From the NCBI GenBank assembly GCA_030705665.1, contig JAUZQA010000157.1, positions 1 to 8,454 on the forward strand: DNA of 8,454 nt, given 5' to 3'. How positions within the stretch are numbered: the stretch's first letter is position 1; every line of letters starts with the position of its first letter. This stretch comes from Bacillota bacterium. Its GTDB lineage: Bacteria > Bacillota > Bacilli > Bacillales_B > DSM-18226. The notes under the pieces are model-generated. The model was not told the origin of the DNA and searched no databases. It saw only the letters and a program-made list of their open reading frames with translations. Positions 1 through 5,848 of the stretch are shown here, one piece after another. Made by a program: the position numbers and the translations under genes.

Positions 1-11
1 AACTTGATAGT

Positions 12-40
12 ATTATAGCATACTATATTAAAATGATAAA
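12..40 (-). promoter_or_regulatory. Candidate sigma-A promoter reading left out of the window
   Basis: On the minus strand a perfect TATAAT (17-12) is preceded by TGC, giving an extended -10 (TGCTATAAT). A weaker TTTATC lies 17 bases further upstream (40-35). Transcription would start near position 5 and leave the window, so the target gene is unseen. The -10 lies inside a 7-bp AT-only inverted repeat (ATAGTAT 7-13, ATACTAT 20-26). It sits about 20 bases past the ecsC stop, so the next gene leftward may have its own promoter. No GC-rich terminator hairpin is visible after ecsC. This is motif evidence only. Confidence 0.35.
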
Positions 41-60
41 GCTAAAAATATTCAGTTAAT

Positions 61-792
61 TTACTGCCCCACACTGGAAGGAGGGGTCTTTAAAATCCTT
101 AATCGATAGGAATTCATCGCTGTTTCTCCAAGTTGATTGAGAAGATTATGGTTGGCATAGGCACCAACAAATGCACCGATTCCTGGAACGAGTTGGAGTA
201 ATTTGGCAACATCGATATAATCCCTGTATTCTTGTTGAAACTTGCGCCAGTCCATATCAGCAAGGAGGCTCTTCTGGTTTTCCCAATCATCAATAATGGA
301 TAATGTCTCTTTTCGGGTTTGATTGCCGGAAAAGGCCAGCTGAAATACATGAAGGATAAATAATCTCTCTGTATATTCCTTTGTATCAAAGCCGTAAATA
401 GAGGCCATTTCATAAAGAAACTTCATTTTTATTGTTAATAATAGAGGGAAATCAGCCAGACCAAGGAAAATCCCACCTGCACCGGTTCCGGCGCCCTCCA
501 CCAAGGCCGTTTTTTGATAAATGGCTATTTTTTTTCTGGCTAAATCATCTTTTTCAGCAAGAGATAGCCCTTGTGCCTGGTTCCTGGGGGTAGTGATTTG
601 TGATCCAGCTAAAGTAACTTTGACCATCTGCTTTATGCTTTCGGTGACAGCTTGGTGTACTTTATTCGGGATTAGATCAGTGATCTTCCCTTGGGCCTTT
701 TTAGACATTCTAGCCATGATCCCCGACCGTTTCACGGCCTTTTGCTTCCAAAAGAGAATTTCCTCATAAACTTTTAACTCATAATCGTTCAT
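61..792 (-). CDS. ecsC: EcsC family protein, third gene of the ecsABC operon
   Basis: A 243-residue protein matching the EcsC family (B. subtilis EcsC is about 236 residues). The biochemical role of EcsC is not established; its gene follows the transporter genes ecsA and ecsB in B. subtilis. The N-terminal third (1-90) is charged and probably helical. A glycine-rich hydrophobic stretch (about 99-120, including GAGTGAGG and LADFPLLL) is the most conserved-looking part, and a second hydrophobic glycine-containing stretch lies at about 196-213. No signal peptide is seen. The reading frame stays open to a TTG at 828, but I start at the ATG at 792: it has AAAGG about ten bases upstream plus a GGGGG run, and nothing precedes the TTG. 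It begins 59 bases after the ecsB stop with no terminator between, consistent with one transcript. The membrane association is inferred. Confidence 0.9.
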   Translation of the reverse strand: MNDYELKVYEEILFWKQKAVKRSGIMARMSKKAQGKITDLIPNKVHQAVTESIKQMVKVTLAGSQITTPRNQAQGLSLAEKDDLARKKIAIYQKTALVEGAGTGAGGIFLGLADFPLLLTIKMKFLYEMASIYGFDTKEYTERLFILHVFQLAFSGNQTRKETLSIIDDWENQKSLLADMDWRKFQQEYRDYIDVAKLLQLVPGIGAFVGAYANHNLLNQLGETAMNSYRLRILKTPPSSVGQ

Positions 793-851
793 AATCCCCC
801 AACCTTTACGGAATAATTTGGGTCTCAAGACAAGAGTTGAAAAACGACATT

Positions 852-2066
852 TTATTCAGTTTTAAATCTGTTTTTATTGTAAATAAAGACAAAAATGTAG
901 CTGAATGCACTTCCTGCAAGCAATTCGAACAAAGCACTCGACCATTGGCCTTTGACCAAGAGAATGATCGCAAAAAGAACGGTTTGAACAATTAAAATGA
1001 CCATTAATAAGGAATAAAAGGCAGATTTTTTATATTTTTTCTTTACTGGATACAAATCGACCCATATTTTATTCTGATGATGGTTCCAAAGCGGCAATAG
1101 CTGGAATCCAGTTAAGTATAAAAATAGTACGGCTATCAATATTTGTCCAAGGCCAAAGGAAAGAAAATAAATTGCCAATCCTCCAATAATCGTTAATCTG
1201 AAAAATAGGCCAAGATAGTCACCTGAGCGAAGAAAGGTCCTGACGAATAAGTATTGGAAGGTTTTCTCCTGAGAAAAAACAATTGGTTTTAATAGGAAAT
1301 CCAGCCATTTTCTTCGTTTTACCGTATCTTTAAGCATTGGGACATCTGTAAAAAGATTAGCCAGCCGATAAAAGGAATTCATCCGTTTTTCTTCTTGGCT
1401 TATTAGTAAATCCCATTTTAAACTGCTGTTTTTTGTTGATTTATAAAAGAATCGATAATATAAAGCCATAACAACAGCAATCAAAAGTAAAATGAGCGGG
1501 CTTGCTTGCTTAAATAACAAAAAGGCAAATGTTGTGTTAATAAAGTAGCGAACGATGGCATCCCATCTGTAAACAGCAGGATGGATAAAATATTGTATTC
1601 GCCAGCTGCTAGCCAAATTCCAGGCCTTGATGATCAGCAGCATGATTAAAAAAGTGAAAAAAGGCCGGAATCCACTGGTGCTTATTCTGGCATACATTGG
1701 CATAAATATCGCAAGAACCAGTAATAATATATACCCTTGATAGATAAGACTAACGATTCCAGAACGGTAAAAATACCGTTTCATTTTGTCTTCAAGTGGC
1801 AGCAAAAATACCTGATCCGCTTCCAGTAAAAAGTTATAAACGGGGCTGTAGGTTAGAAAAAGACCAATAAAAACCGCCATAATGATTTCTGCTGGAAAAT
1901 GCTCTGGCAGCCCTTTTACCCAGTTTTGATAATAGTAGGCAGCCGCACCAAGTAAAAAGATTAAAACAATCATTAAATGGCCATTAAAAATATATCGGAG
2001 GTATTTTCCCAAATCTTTTGTTCGCTGGCTAAAACGGTCTCTCCATAGTTTATGATCATCAAACAT
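852..2066 (-). CDS. ecsB: EcsB, membrane subunit of the Ecs ABC transporter
   Basis: A 404-residue, strongly hydrophobic protein that reads as EcsB (B. subtilis about 408 residues), the permease partner of EcsA in the cytoplasmic membrane. Candidate membrane segments lie at about 28-47, 58-80, 104-126, 134-154, 175-205 (perhaps two), 285-328 (two) and 348-371 with 377-396. A charged cytoplasmic-looking region at about 207-280 separates the two halves. There is no cleavable signal peptide. In B. subtilis, ecs mutants are defective in exoprotein secretion, competence and RasP-dependent intramembrane proteolysis; the transported substrate remains unclear. The ATG at 2066 has GAAGGA about eight bases upstream and lies inside the end of ecsA: the two genes overlap by 8 bp (ATGTTTGA carries both start and stop), which suggests translational coupling and fixed stoichiometry. 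Confidence 0.93.
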   Translation of the reverse strand: MFDDHKLWRDRFSQRTKDLGKYLRYIFNGHLMIVLIFLLGAAAYYYQNWVKGLPEHFPAEIIMAVFIGLFLTYSPVYNFLLEADQVFLLPLEDKMKRYFYRSGIVSLIYQGYILLLVLAIFMPMYARISTSGFRPFFTFLIMLLIIKAWNLASSWRIQYFIHPAVYRWDAIVRYFINTTFAFLLFKQASPLILLLIAVVMALYYRFFYKSTKNSSLKWDLLISQEEKRMNSFYRLANLFTDVPMLKDTVKRRKWLDFLLKPIVFSQEKTFQYLFVRTFLRSGDYLGLFFRLTIIGGLAIYFLSFGLGQILIAVLFLYLTGFQLLPLWNHHQNKIWVDLYPVKKKYKKSAFYSLLMVILIVQTVLFAIILLVKGQWSSALFELLAGSAFSYIFVFIYNKNRFKTE

Positions 2067-2799
2067 AATTTTCTTCCTTCGTCAGCTGGATATATAAATC
2101 ATCTAATGAGGCTGCAGGCATTGAAAACTGCTCCCTTAACTCATGAAGGGTGCCTTTTGCACGGATTTTCCCTTCATGGAGAATGACAAAGCGATCGCAA
2201 TATTTTTCTGCCGTGGCCAGTATGTGAGTTGAAATTAAAATGCCGGCTCCAGCTTCTTTCATTTTCTTCATCAAGTCCAAGAGGGATTGAATGCCCAGAG
2301 GGTCTAGCCCAACAAACGGTTCATCCACTATGTAAAGCGATGGCTGTACCAAGAAGGCACACATAATCATTACTTTTTGTTTCATGCCTTTTGAAAAATG
2401 AGCAGGAAACCAGCTCAGACGTTTTTCCATTCGAAATTCTTTAAGTAATGGTGAAATTCTTTCACGATAAGAGGCTTCATCTAAACCATAGGCCATTGCA
2501 GTTAATTTTAAATGTTCCTCCAAAGTGAGTTCATCGTATAAAACGGGTGTTTCCGGTATATACGTAATCATTTTTCGGTAGGCTTCTTTTTCCTTGTTAA
2601 AGGAGAGTCCGTTGATTTTAATTTCACCATGATGGGGTTCCATCAGGCCGATGATATGTTTAATGGTCGTACTTTTTCCAGCGCCGTTCAAGCCAATGAG
2701 GCCGACCATCTCCTTATGGTTAATTTCAAAGGAGATATCCTTTAAAACGGGGTTTCTTGTATATCCACCCGTTAAATTTTCAATTGATAATAAAGACAT
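2059..2799 (-). CDS. ecsA: EcsA, ATPase subunit of the Ecs ABC transporter
   Basis: A 246-residue ABC ATPase nearly collinear with B. subtilis EcsA (247 residues). Visible motifs: Walker A GLNGAGKST at 36-44; YIPETP at 80-85 where the Q-loop would be, with no glutamine, as in related ABC-2-type ATPases; the signature region FSKGMKQK at 135-142 in place of LSGGQ; Walker B LYIVDEP at 155-161 with catalytic E160; D-loop GLDP at 164-167; and switch histidine H192 in STHIL. It should hydrolyse ATP at the inner face of the membrane to drive EcsB. The frame extends two codons to a TTG at 2805. I choose the ATG at 2799 because AGGAAGG lies nine bases upstream and the protein then starts MSLLS as in B. 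subtilis. It is the first gene of ecsABC and overlaps ecsB by 8 bp. Confidence 0.96.
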   Translation of the reverse strand: MSLLSIENLTGGYTRNPVLKDISFEINHKEMVGLIGLNGAGKSTTIKHIIGLMEPHHGEIKINGLSFNKEKEAYRKMITYIPETPVLYDELTLEEHLKLTAMAYGLDEASYRERISPLLKEFRMEKRLSWFPAHFSKGMKQKVMIMCAFLVQPSLYIVDEPFVGLDPLGIQSLLDLMKKMKEAGAGILISTHILATAEKYCDRFVILHEGKIRAKGTLHELREQFSMPAASLDDLYIQLTKEENYV

Positions 2800-2864
2800 T
2801 CGCAACGTCCTTCCTAATTCTTTATGCTTTCATTTTAACAAATCATTATCAGGTAAAAAAGAAA

Positions 2865-2894
2865 TTGAAATAAATCGAATTTCTTTTGTATATT
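2865..2894 (+). promoter_or_regulatory. Candidate plus-strand promoter upstream of the repeat region
   Basis: TTGAAA (2865-2870) and TATATT (2889-2894) are separated by 18 bases, a fair match to the sigma-A consensus. Transcription would run through the repeat copies and end at the terminator at 3302-3339, giving an RNA of about 440 bases, or read on into hit. The DNA is AT-rich, so a chance match is quite possible. Confidence 0.25.
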
Positions 2895-2965
2895 CTTCTC
2901 CCAAACGGACATCATAATATTCGAAGGGGAACAAAAAAAGTGATGATAACTTCATCGCAAAAATT

Positions 2966-2990
2966 GAAATGAGGTGTTGGTCGCAGACCA
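2966..2990 (+). repeat. Spaced repeat, diverged copy 1
   Basis: Shares AAATGAGGTGTT with copies 2 and 3, then diverges, though GACCA is kept at the right end as in copy 2. It carries its own small hairpin: TGGTC (2978-2982) pairs with GACCA (2986-2990) across a GCA loop. It is followed 41 bases later by GGGGATGGT (3031-3039), mirroring the arrangement after copy 2. Confidence 0.5.
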
Positions 2991-3106
2991 GTTTCCTTCA
3001 ATTCATTAGCTTCAAGAACGTTCCAAATAAGGGGATGGTTGTTTTGCACTTAGTGTTGAAATTTAACCATTTGATGTTCACTTAGCTTTTTGAAATAAAC
3101 AACTTC

Positions 3107-3128
3107 TAAATGAGGTGTTTATCAAAGA
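3107..3128 (+). repeat. Spaced repeat, copy 2
   Basis: Identical over 22 bases to copy 3 (3232-3253), at a spacing of 125 bases. With the following CC it can fold on itself: GGT (3114-3116) and TTT (3118-3120) pair with AAA (3124-3126) and ACC (3128-3130) around one G-G mismatch and an ATC loop. GGGGATGGT follows at 3180-3188. Function is unknown. Confidence 0.75.
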
Positions 3129-3231
3129 CCATCAACAACTTAACACTTTATACGTTGTGAAAACATATGAAGAAGATTAGGGGATGGTAAGCTTGAACAG
3201 TAATCGCTCTTTATAAGAAACACTACATTGA

Positions 3232-3253
3232 TAAATGAGGTGTTTATCAAAGA
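3232..3253 (+). repeat. Spaced repeat, copy 3
   Basis: Exact 22-base copy of 3107-3128. The sequence diverges right after it, and copy 3 lacks the ACC that would close the copy 2 hairpin. It ends 48 bases before the terminator hairpin at 3302. No downstream GGGGATGGT is present in this copy. Confidence 0.75.
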
Positions 3254-3301
3254 AAGAGACCTAATTGAACGATAAACGAGAAGCAAAAGGTTTCCCTTCA
3301 A

Positions 3302-3339
3302 GAAGGCAGGATTCTACGGATCCTGTCTTTCTTTTTTTT
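3302..3339 (+). terminator. Intrinsic terminator upstream of hit
   Basis: The left arm 3302-3312 (GAAGGCAGGAT) pairs with 3320-3330 over 11 pairs, two of them G-U, around a 7-base loop; an 8-T run follows at 3332-3339. It points rightward, yet no gene lies to its left on this strand, so it must stop either a non-coding RNA or the hit leader. The T run ends 31 bases before the hit ribosome binding site. A competing short hairpin, CCTTC (3295-3299) with GAAGG (3302-3306), would use the base of the terminator stem. Confidence 0.8.
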
Positions 3340-3386
3340 GTTATGATAAAATCAATAAAAAACATAATTTGGAAAGGTTGTGCAAA

Positions 3387-3806
3387 ATGAGCGATTGTAT
3401 TTTCTGCAAAATTATTAATGGCGAGATTCCGTCCGCCAAAGTTTTTGAAAACGAACATGTTCTTGCTTTCCTGGACATTAGCCAAGTAACCAAAGGTCAT
3501 ACTCTTATTATTCCGAAGATACATAGAGAAAACTTATTTGAATTAACACCTGAAATGGCAAAAAATATATTTGAAGTGGTCCCTAAGATTGCCAATGCTT
3601 TAAAAACAGAGTATGAACCCGTGGGATTAAATCTTGTTAACAATAATGGAGAGCAAGCAGGCCAAACGGTTTTCCATTTCCATATGCATTTGATCCCACG
3701 CTATGGAAAAGGCGATGGTTTTGGTGCTGTTTGGAAAAATAATCAAAGTGATTACACATCAAACCAGCTGCAGGAAATGGCAGAAGGTATTCGCAACCGC
3801 ATGTAA
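3387..3806 (+). CDS. hit: Hit, histidine-triad nucleotide-binding protein
   Basis: A 139-residue cytoplasmic HIT-family protein close to B. subtilis Hit (145 residues). Members bind purine nucleotides, and many hydrolyse nucleoside phosphoramidates or related bonds; the physiological substrate is unclear. The histidine triad HFHMHLI lies at 97-103, with H99 as the expected nucleophile. C4 and C7 (CIFC), together with H46 and a triad histidine, fit the zinc site of Gram-positive Hit proteins. The segment GLNLVNNNGEQAGQ (80-93) is a typical nucleotide-contact region. The frame opens at a TTG (3369), but the ATG at 3387 has GGAAAGG nine bases upstream and restores the usual N-terminus. It is transcribed away from ecsABC, with a strong terminator just before it and a bidirectional one just after, so it is probably monocistronic. 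A weak -10 (TATGAT or TAAAAT, 3342-3352) lies directly after the upstream terminator. Confidence 0.95.
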   Translation: MSDCIFCKIINGEIPSAKVFENEHVLAFLDISQVTKGHTLIIPKIHRENLFELTPEMAKNIFEVVPKIANALKTEYEPVGLNLVNNNGEQAGQTVFHFHMHLIPRYGKGDGFGAVWKNNQSDYTSNQLQEMAEGIRNRM

Positions 3807-3809
3807 TTA

Positions 3810-3847
3810 AAACCAAAAAGGCTGAGATTTCTCAGCCTTTTTGGTTT
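3810..3847. terminator. Bidirectional terminator shared by hit and hmoB
   Basis: A perfect 18-bp inverted repeat (3810-3827 and 3830-3847) with a 2-base centre; the arms begin AAACCAAAAAGGCTG. On each strand the GC-rich GGCTGAGA core is followed by TTTTT inside the stem, so it can terminate both converging transcripts. It starts 3 bases after the hit stop. On the minus strand it contains the last four codons of hmoB up to its stop codon. Confidence 0.92.
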
Positions 3848-4350
3848 ATATCTGTTAATGTATATTTTGTCGTATAAGAAGGACTGGAGAATATTTGAGG
3901 CTGTGGTTGAGCCCCGACTTCCTCCGCTTGTTTTTTATGAGCCCCTTTAAATGAGGAGGAGTTTTTCCAATTGGAAAAATCCGTTTCGCTTTCCCAAACC
4001 GTTAAAACAATGTAAGTATTGGAAGAGAGCGGCCTCAGAACCCTAATGGCAAGGAATCCTGGTTCATTTTCAATTTGATTTGACCTGTTTTTAAACCGAT
4101 ATTCAAAAATTGGACGACCTTCGTCAGTAACAGGGATATTATTAAAAACAACAAACCCCTCATTTCCGATACTTCCTTTAGTATCAAGCACATCGTATTT
4201 CCGAGGTTCTTTGAAGACTGTTTCACCTTCTGTTTCGTGCAACAGCAACGCAGTATCATCATTTTCCATGATCGCAATTTTTTCTTGGGAGTTGTATTCT
4301 TTTATTGTTTTTAAATACCCCAATGTTCCAACTGTAATATAAACATTCAT
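3832..4350 (-). CDS. hmoB: HmoB, IsdG-like haem-degrading monooxygenase
   Basis: A 172-residue protein very like B. subtilis HmoB/YhgC (166 residues). HmoB opens the haem ring in the cytoplasm with O2 and reductant, releasing iron. The catalytic trio N70, W128 and H138 falls at the B. subtilis numbers: N70 in VFNNIPVT, W128 and H138 in FSNWKNSSSFKGAHKK. The N-terminal part (1-65) is the extra domain typical of HmoB; the antibiotic-biosynthesis-monooxygenase fold spans about 66-165, with ENEPGF and IRVLRPL at 94-108. I use the ATG at 4350 (AGAGGTG about seven bases upstream) rather than a GTG three codons earlier that overlaps that site. The C-terminal tail (about 164-172) is longer than in B. 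subtilis, and its last residues are encoded in the shared terminator. It is divergent from hemE, placing haem breakdown next to haem synthesis. Confidence 0.94.
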   Translation of the reverse strand: MNVYITVGTLGYLKTIKEYNSQEKIAIMENDDTALLLHETEGETVFKEPRKYDVLDTKGSIGNEGFVVFNNIPVTDEGRPIFEYRFKNRSNQIENEPGFLAIRVLRPLSSNTYIVLTVWESETDFSNWKNSSSFKGAHKKQAEEVGAQPQPQIFSSPSYTTKYTLTDINQKG

Positions 4351-4382
4351 TAATAACACCTCTCTTATCTAAAGGTAACAAT

Positions 4383-4412
4383 CTTATCTTTTAATTTAAA
4401 CAAATTTGTAAA
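4383..4412 (-). promoter_or_regulatory. Candidate hmoB promoter
   Basis: On the minus strand TTTACA (4412-4407) and GATAAG (4388-4383) lie 18 bases apart, and transcription would start about 25 bases before the hmoB start codon. The -35 matches the sigma-A consensus at 5 of 6 positions and the -10 at 4 of 6. I see no clear PerR or Fur box. Confidence is modest because the whole stretch is AT-rich. Confidence 0.3.
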
Positions 4413-4519
4413 CTTAAAAACGACTTTTTTTTGACAGTTAAGAATGGAATCTACCCAATGATTTGAATAATCGATATAGTGAATACAACTGCAAATGGTT
4501 AATCTTTAATTTATTAACA

Positions 4520-4554
4520 AAAGTAAAGGTTCTGCTTGTATCAAGTTTTACTTT
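4520..4554. promoter_or_regulatory. Nested inverted repeats at the hemE promoter, possible operator
   Basis: Outer arms AAAGTAAA (4520-4527) and TTTACTTT (4547-4554) are exact reverse complements and enclose a second dyad, CTTG-TAT-CAAG (4535-4545). The right outer arm covers the likely -35 of hemE (4547-4552). A third inverted repeat, GTTAAT (4498-4503) with ATTAAC (4513-4518), lies just upstream. The arrangement suits a repressor site, but AT-rich dyads arise by chance and no known regulator box is recognised. Confidence 0.35.
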
Positions 4555-4574
4555 ATTATCAGATATATTACAAT
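4547..4574 (+). promoter_or_regulatory. Candidate hemEHY promoter
   Basis: TTTACT (4547-4552) and TACAAT (4569-4574) are 16 bases apart. The start site would be near 4581, leaving a leader of about 30 bases that contains the hemE ribosome binding site AAAGGTGG (4594-4601). The -10 matches at 5 of 6 positions and the -35 at 4 of 6. A perfect TTGACA at 4431-4436 lacks a usable -10 and is less likely. Confidence 0.35.
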
Positions 4575-4610
4575 GTTAAGCAGATAAGTCTTGAAAGGTG
4601 GATATTTTTA

Positions 4611-5648
4611 ATGGCAAAACCGATTAATGATACGTTTTTAAAAGCAGCAAGAGGAGAAAAGACCGATTATGTACCTGTTTGGTATATGAGACAGGCAGGG
4701 CGCTCTCAACCGGAATATAGAGAAATCAAAGAAAAATATTCGCTGTTTGAAATTACACATCAACCAGAGCTATGTGCTTATGTGACAAGGCTTCCCGTTG
4801 AAAATTATAATGTTGATGCTGCTATTCTATATAAAGATATTATGACACCGCTTCCTGCCATAGGAGTAGATGTTGAGATTAAAGGCGGAGTAGGGCCTGT
4901 CATCTCCAATCCAATTAAATCCTTAGCGGACGTAGAAAAATTAGGGGAAATAAACCCTGAACAAGATGTTCCATATGTACTCGATACCATTAAACTTTTA
5001 GTAGAAGAACAATTATCTGTTCCGTTAATCGGTTTTTCAGGTGCTCCGTTTACCTTGGCGAGTTATATGATTGAGGGTGGTCCCTCCCGGAATTACAATA
5101 AAACGAAAGCGTTTATGTATACAGAACCAGTAGCTTGGTTTGCTTTAATGGATAAACTTGCTGATATGATTGTCACATATGTAAAAGCTCAAGTCCATGC
5201 AGGGGCAAAAGCCATTCAAATTTTTGATTCATGGGTTGGCGCCTTAAATGTGGAAGACTATCGCTTTTTTATCAAACCAATTATGGACAAGATTTTTTCA
5301 AGACTTCGTGAAGAAAATGCCCCGCTGATCATGTTTGGTGTAGGTGCAAGTCATTTAGCGTTAGAATGGAATGATCTTCCACTTGATGTCGTTGGTTTGG
5401 ATTGGCGCATGCCGATTCGGGAGGCAAGAGAATTAGGAATTCAAAAAACCTTGCAGGGTAATTTAGACCCAGCTATTCTTTTAGCGCCATGGGAAGTGAT
5501 TGAAGAGAAGACAAAAGCCATCTTAGATCAAGGCATGGCCCAAGATGGGTACATTTTTAACCTGGGGCATGGTGTATTCCCACAAGTTAACCCGGATGTA
5601 CTGAAGAAATTAACTGCTTTTATTCACGACTATTCCGCTAGAAAATAG
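4611..5648 (+). CDS. hemE: Uroporphyrinogen decarboxylase HemE
   Basis: A 345-residue enzyme (B. subtilis HemE 353) that removes four acetate carboxyls from uroporphyrinogen III to give coproporphyrinogen III, in the cytoplasm. The catalytic-site residues are all present: R27 and R31 in YMRQAGRS, D76 in YKDIMTPL, Y152 in [10 protein letters not shown]207 in IFDSWVG and H320 in NLGHGVFP. Each sits two positions before its B. subtilis equivalent, so the N-terminus is slightly shorter. The single (beta/alpha)8 domain is complete; the B. subtilis C-terminal tail is absent. The frame continues 25 codons upstream to 4536, but the ATG at 4611 has AAAGGTGG nine bases before it, and the upstream extension runs through the promoter. 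It is the first gene of hemEHY, followed by an unusually long 200-bp gap before hemH. In B. subtilis pbpF lies between hmoB and hemE; it is missing here. Confidence 0.97.
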   Translation: MAKPINDTFLKAARGEKTDYVPVWYMRQAGRSQPEYREIKEKYSLFEITHQPELCAYVTRLPVENYNVDAAILYKDIMTPLPAIGVDVEIKGGVGPVISNPIKSLADVEKLGEINPEQDVPYVLDTIKLLVEEQLSVPLIGFSGAPFTLASYMIEGGPSRNYNKTKAFMYTEPVAWFALMDKLADMIVTYVKAQVHAGAKAIQIFDSWVGALNVEDYRFFIKPIMDKIFSRLREENAPLIMFGVGASHLALEWNDLPLDVVGLDWRMPIREARELGIQKTLQGNLDPAILLAPWEVIEEKTKAILDQGMAQDGYIFNLGHGVFPQVNPDVLKKLTAFIHDYSARK

Positions 5649-5708
5649 GAACATGTGGGATTACTTTCATATCAACATTTTTAAAATTGGTAAACTGTCC
5701 ATTTTTTT

Positions 5709-5819
5709 GGCACAATATAGGGAGCAATGTCTGCAAGAGGGGATTATTGTCATGCTCCCCTCTTTTCTATAGGTGCCACTTATTAAATGGCTTTTCATAG
5801 TCAATTTTTTTGTGGAACC
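5709..5819 (+). promoter_or_regulatory. Hemin-operon intergenic element with competing hairpins
   Basis: Between hemE and hemH there are several complementary segments. Terminator-like: AAGAGGGGA (5735-5743) pairs with TCCCCTCTT (5756-5764), followed by TT and CTAT. Alternative: GGGAGCA (5720-5726) pairs with TGCTCCC (5753-5759), using the same C-rich arm, and can be extended by TATA(G) (5716-5720) with CTATA (5767-5771) and GGCAC (5709-5713) with GTGCC (5773-5777). A further helix, GGTGCCAC (5772-5779) with GTGGAACC (5812-5819), has one mismatch and competes with the outermost pair. The mutually exclusive pairing is what an attenuator would show. No known riboswitch is recognised, and a remnant of a small inverted-repeat element is also possible. 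Confidence 0.4.
5735..5766 (+). terminator. Possible partial terminator between hemE and hemH
   Basis: A nine-base-pair stem with five G-C pairs (5735-5743 with 5756-5764), a 12-base loop and a short T run (5763-5766, partly inside the stem). The T tract is weaker than at the other terminators in the window. It would reduce rather than abolish read-through from hemE into hemH-hemY. Confidence 0.4.
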
Positions 5820-5848
5820 ACTAGGACTTGAAACGAGGTGCTAATAAA

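Larger units (their letters stand above)
2800..3386. other. Gene-free region between divergent ecsA and hit
   Basis: About 590 bases without a convincing gene on either strand. From the ecsA side it holds the ecsA ribosome binding site; a weak minus-strand promoter candidate (TAAAAT at 2837-2832, T-rich -35 at 2860-2855, 17-base spacer); a plus-strand promoter candidate at 2865-2894; a small hairpin (GATGA 2942-2946 with TCATC 2952-2956) flanked by an A7 run; three copies of an AAATGAGGTGTT motif; two copies of GGGGATGGT (3031-3039, 3180-3188); and a strong plus-strand terminator (3302-3339). Short open frames start at each AAATGAGG copy, but they differ in length and lack ribosome binding sites. 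A non-coding transcript or a leader for hit is the best reading; decayed repeat DNA is the alternative. Confidence 0.6.

Noticed and set aside
2838..2851. Fur-box-like sequence TGATAATGATT on the minus strand before ecsA
   Set aside because: Only the left half of the 7-1-7 consensus is present; the right half matches at three of seven positions.
2969..3264. Short open frames starting ATGAGGTGT at each spaced repeat (the second and third begin MRCLSK)
   Set aside because: They lack ribosome binding sites, differ in length and sequence after the first few codons, and end quickly; shared start residues just reflect the DNA repeat.
3302..3386. T-box or other known riboswitch in front of hit
   Set aside because: No T-box consensus sequence, specifier stem or other known leader motif can be found despite the terminator position.
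4431..4459. Perfect TTGACA as a hemE -35 box
   Set aside because: At 16-18 bases downstream the sequence is CCCAAT-like, with no acceptable -10; a better pair lies nearer hemE.
4536..4610. 25-codon N-terminal extension of HemE
   Set aside because: It runs through the promoter and ribosome binding site, has no family similarity, and the ATG at 4611 is well placed.
5708..5726. TTGGCAC followed by GCA, resembling a sigma-54 promoter upstream of hemH
   Set aside because: The GG and GC elements are about three bases too far apart for the -24/-12 spacing, and no activator site is seen.
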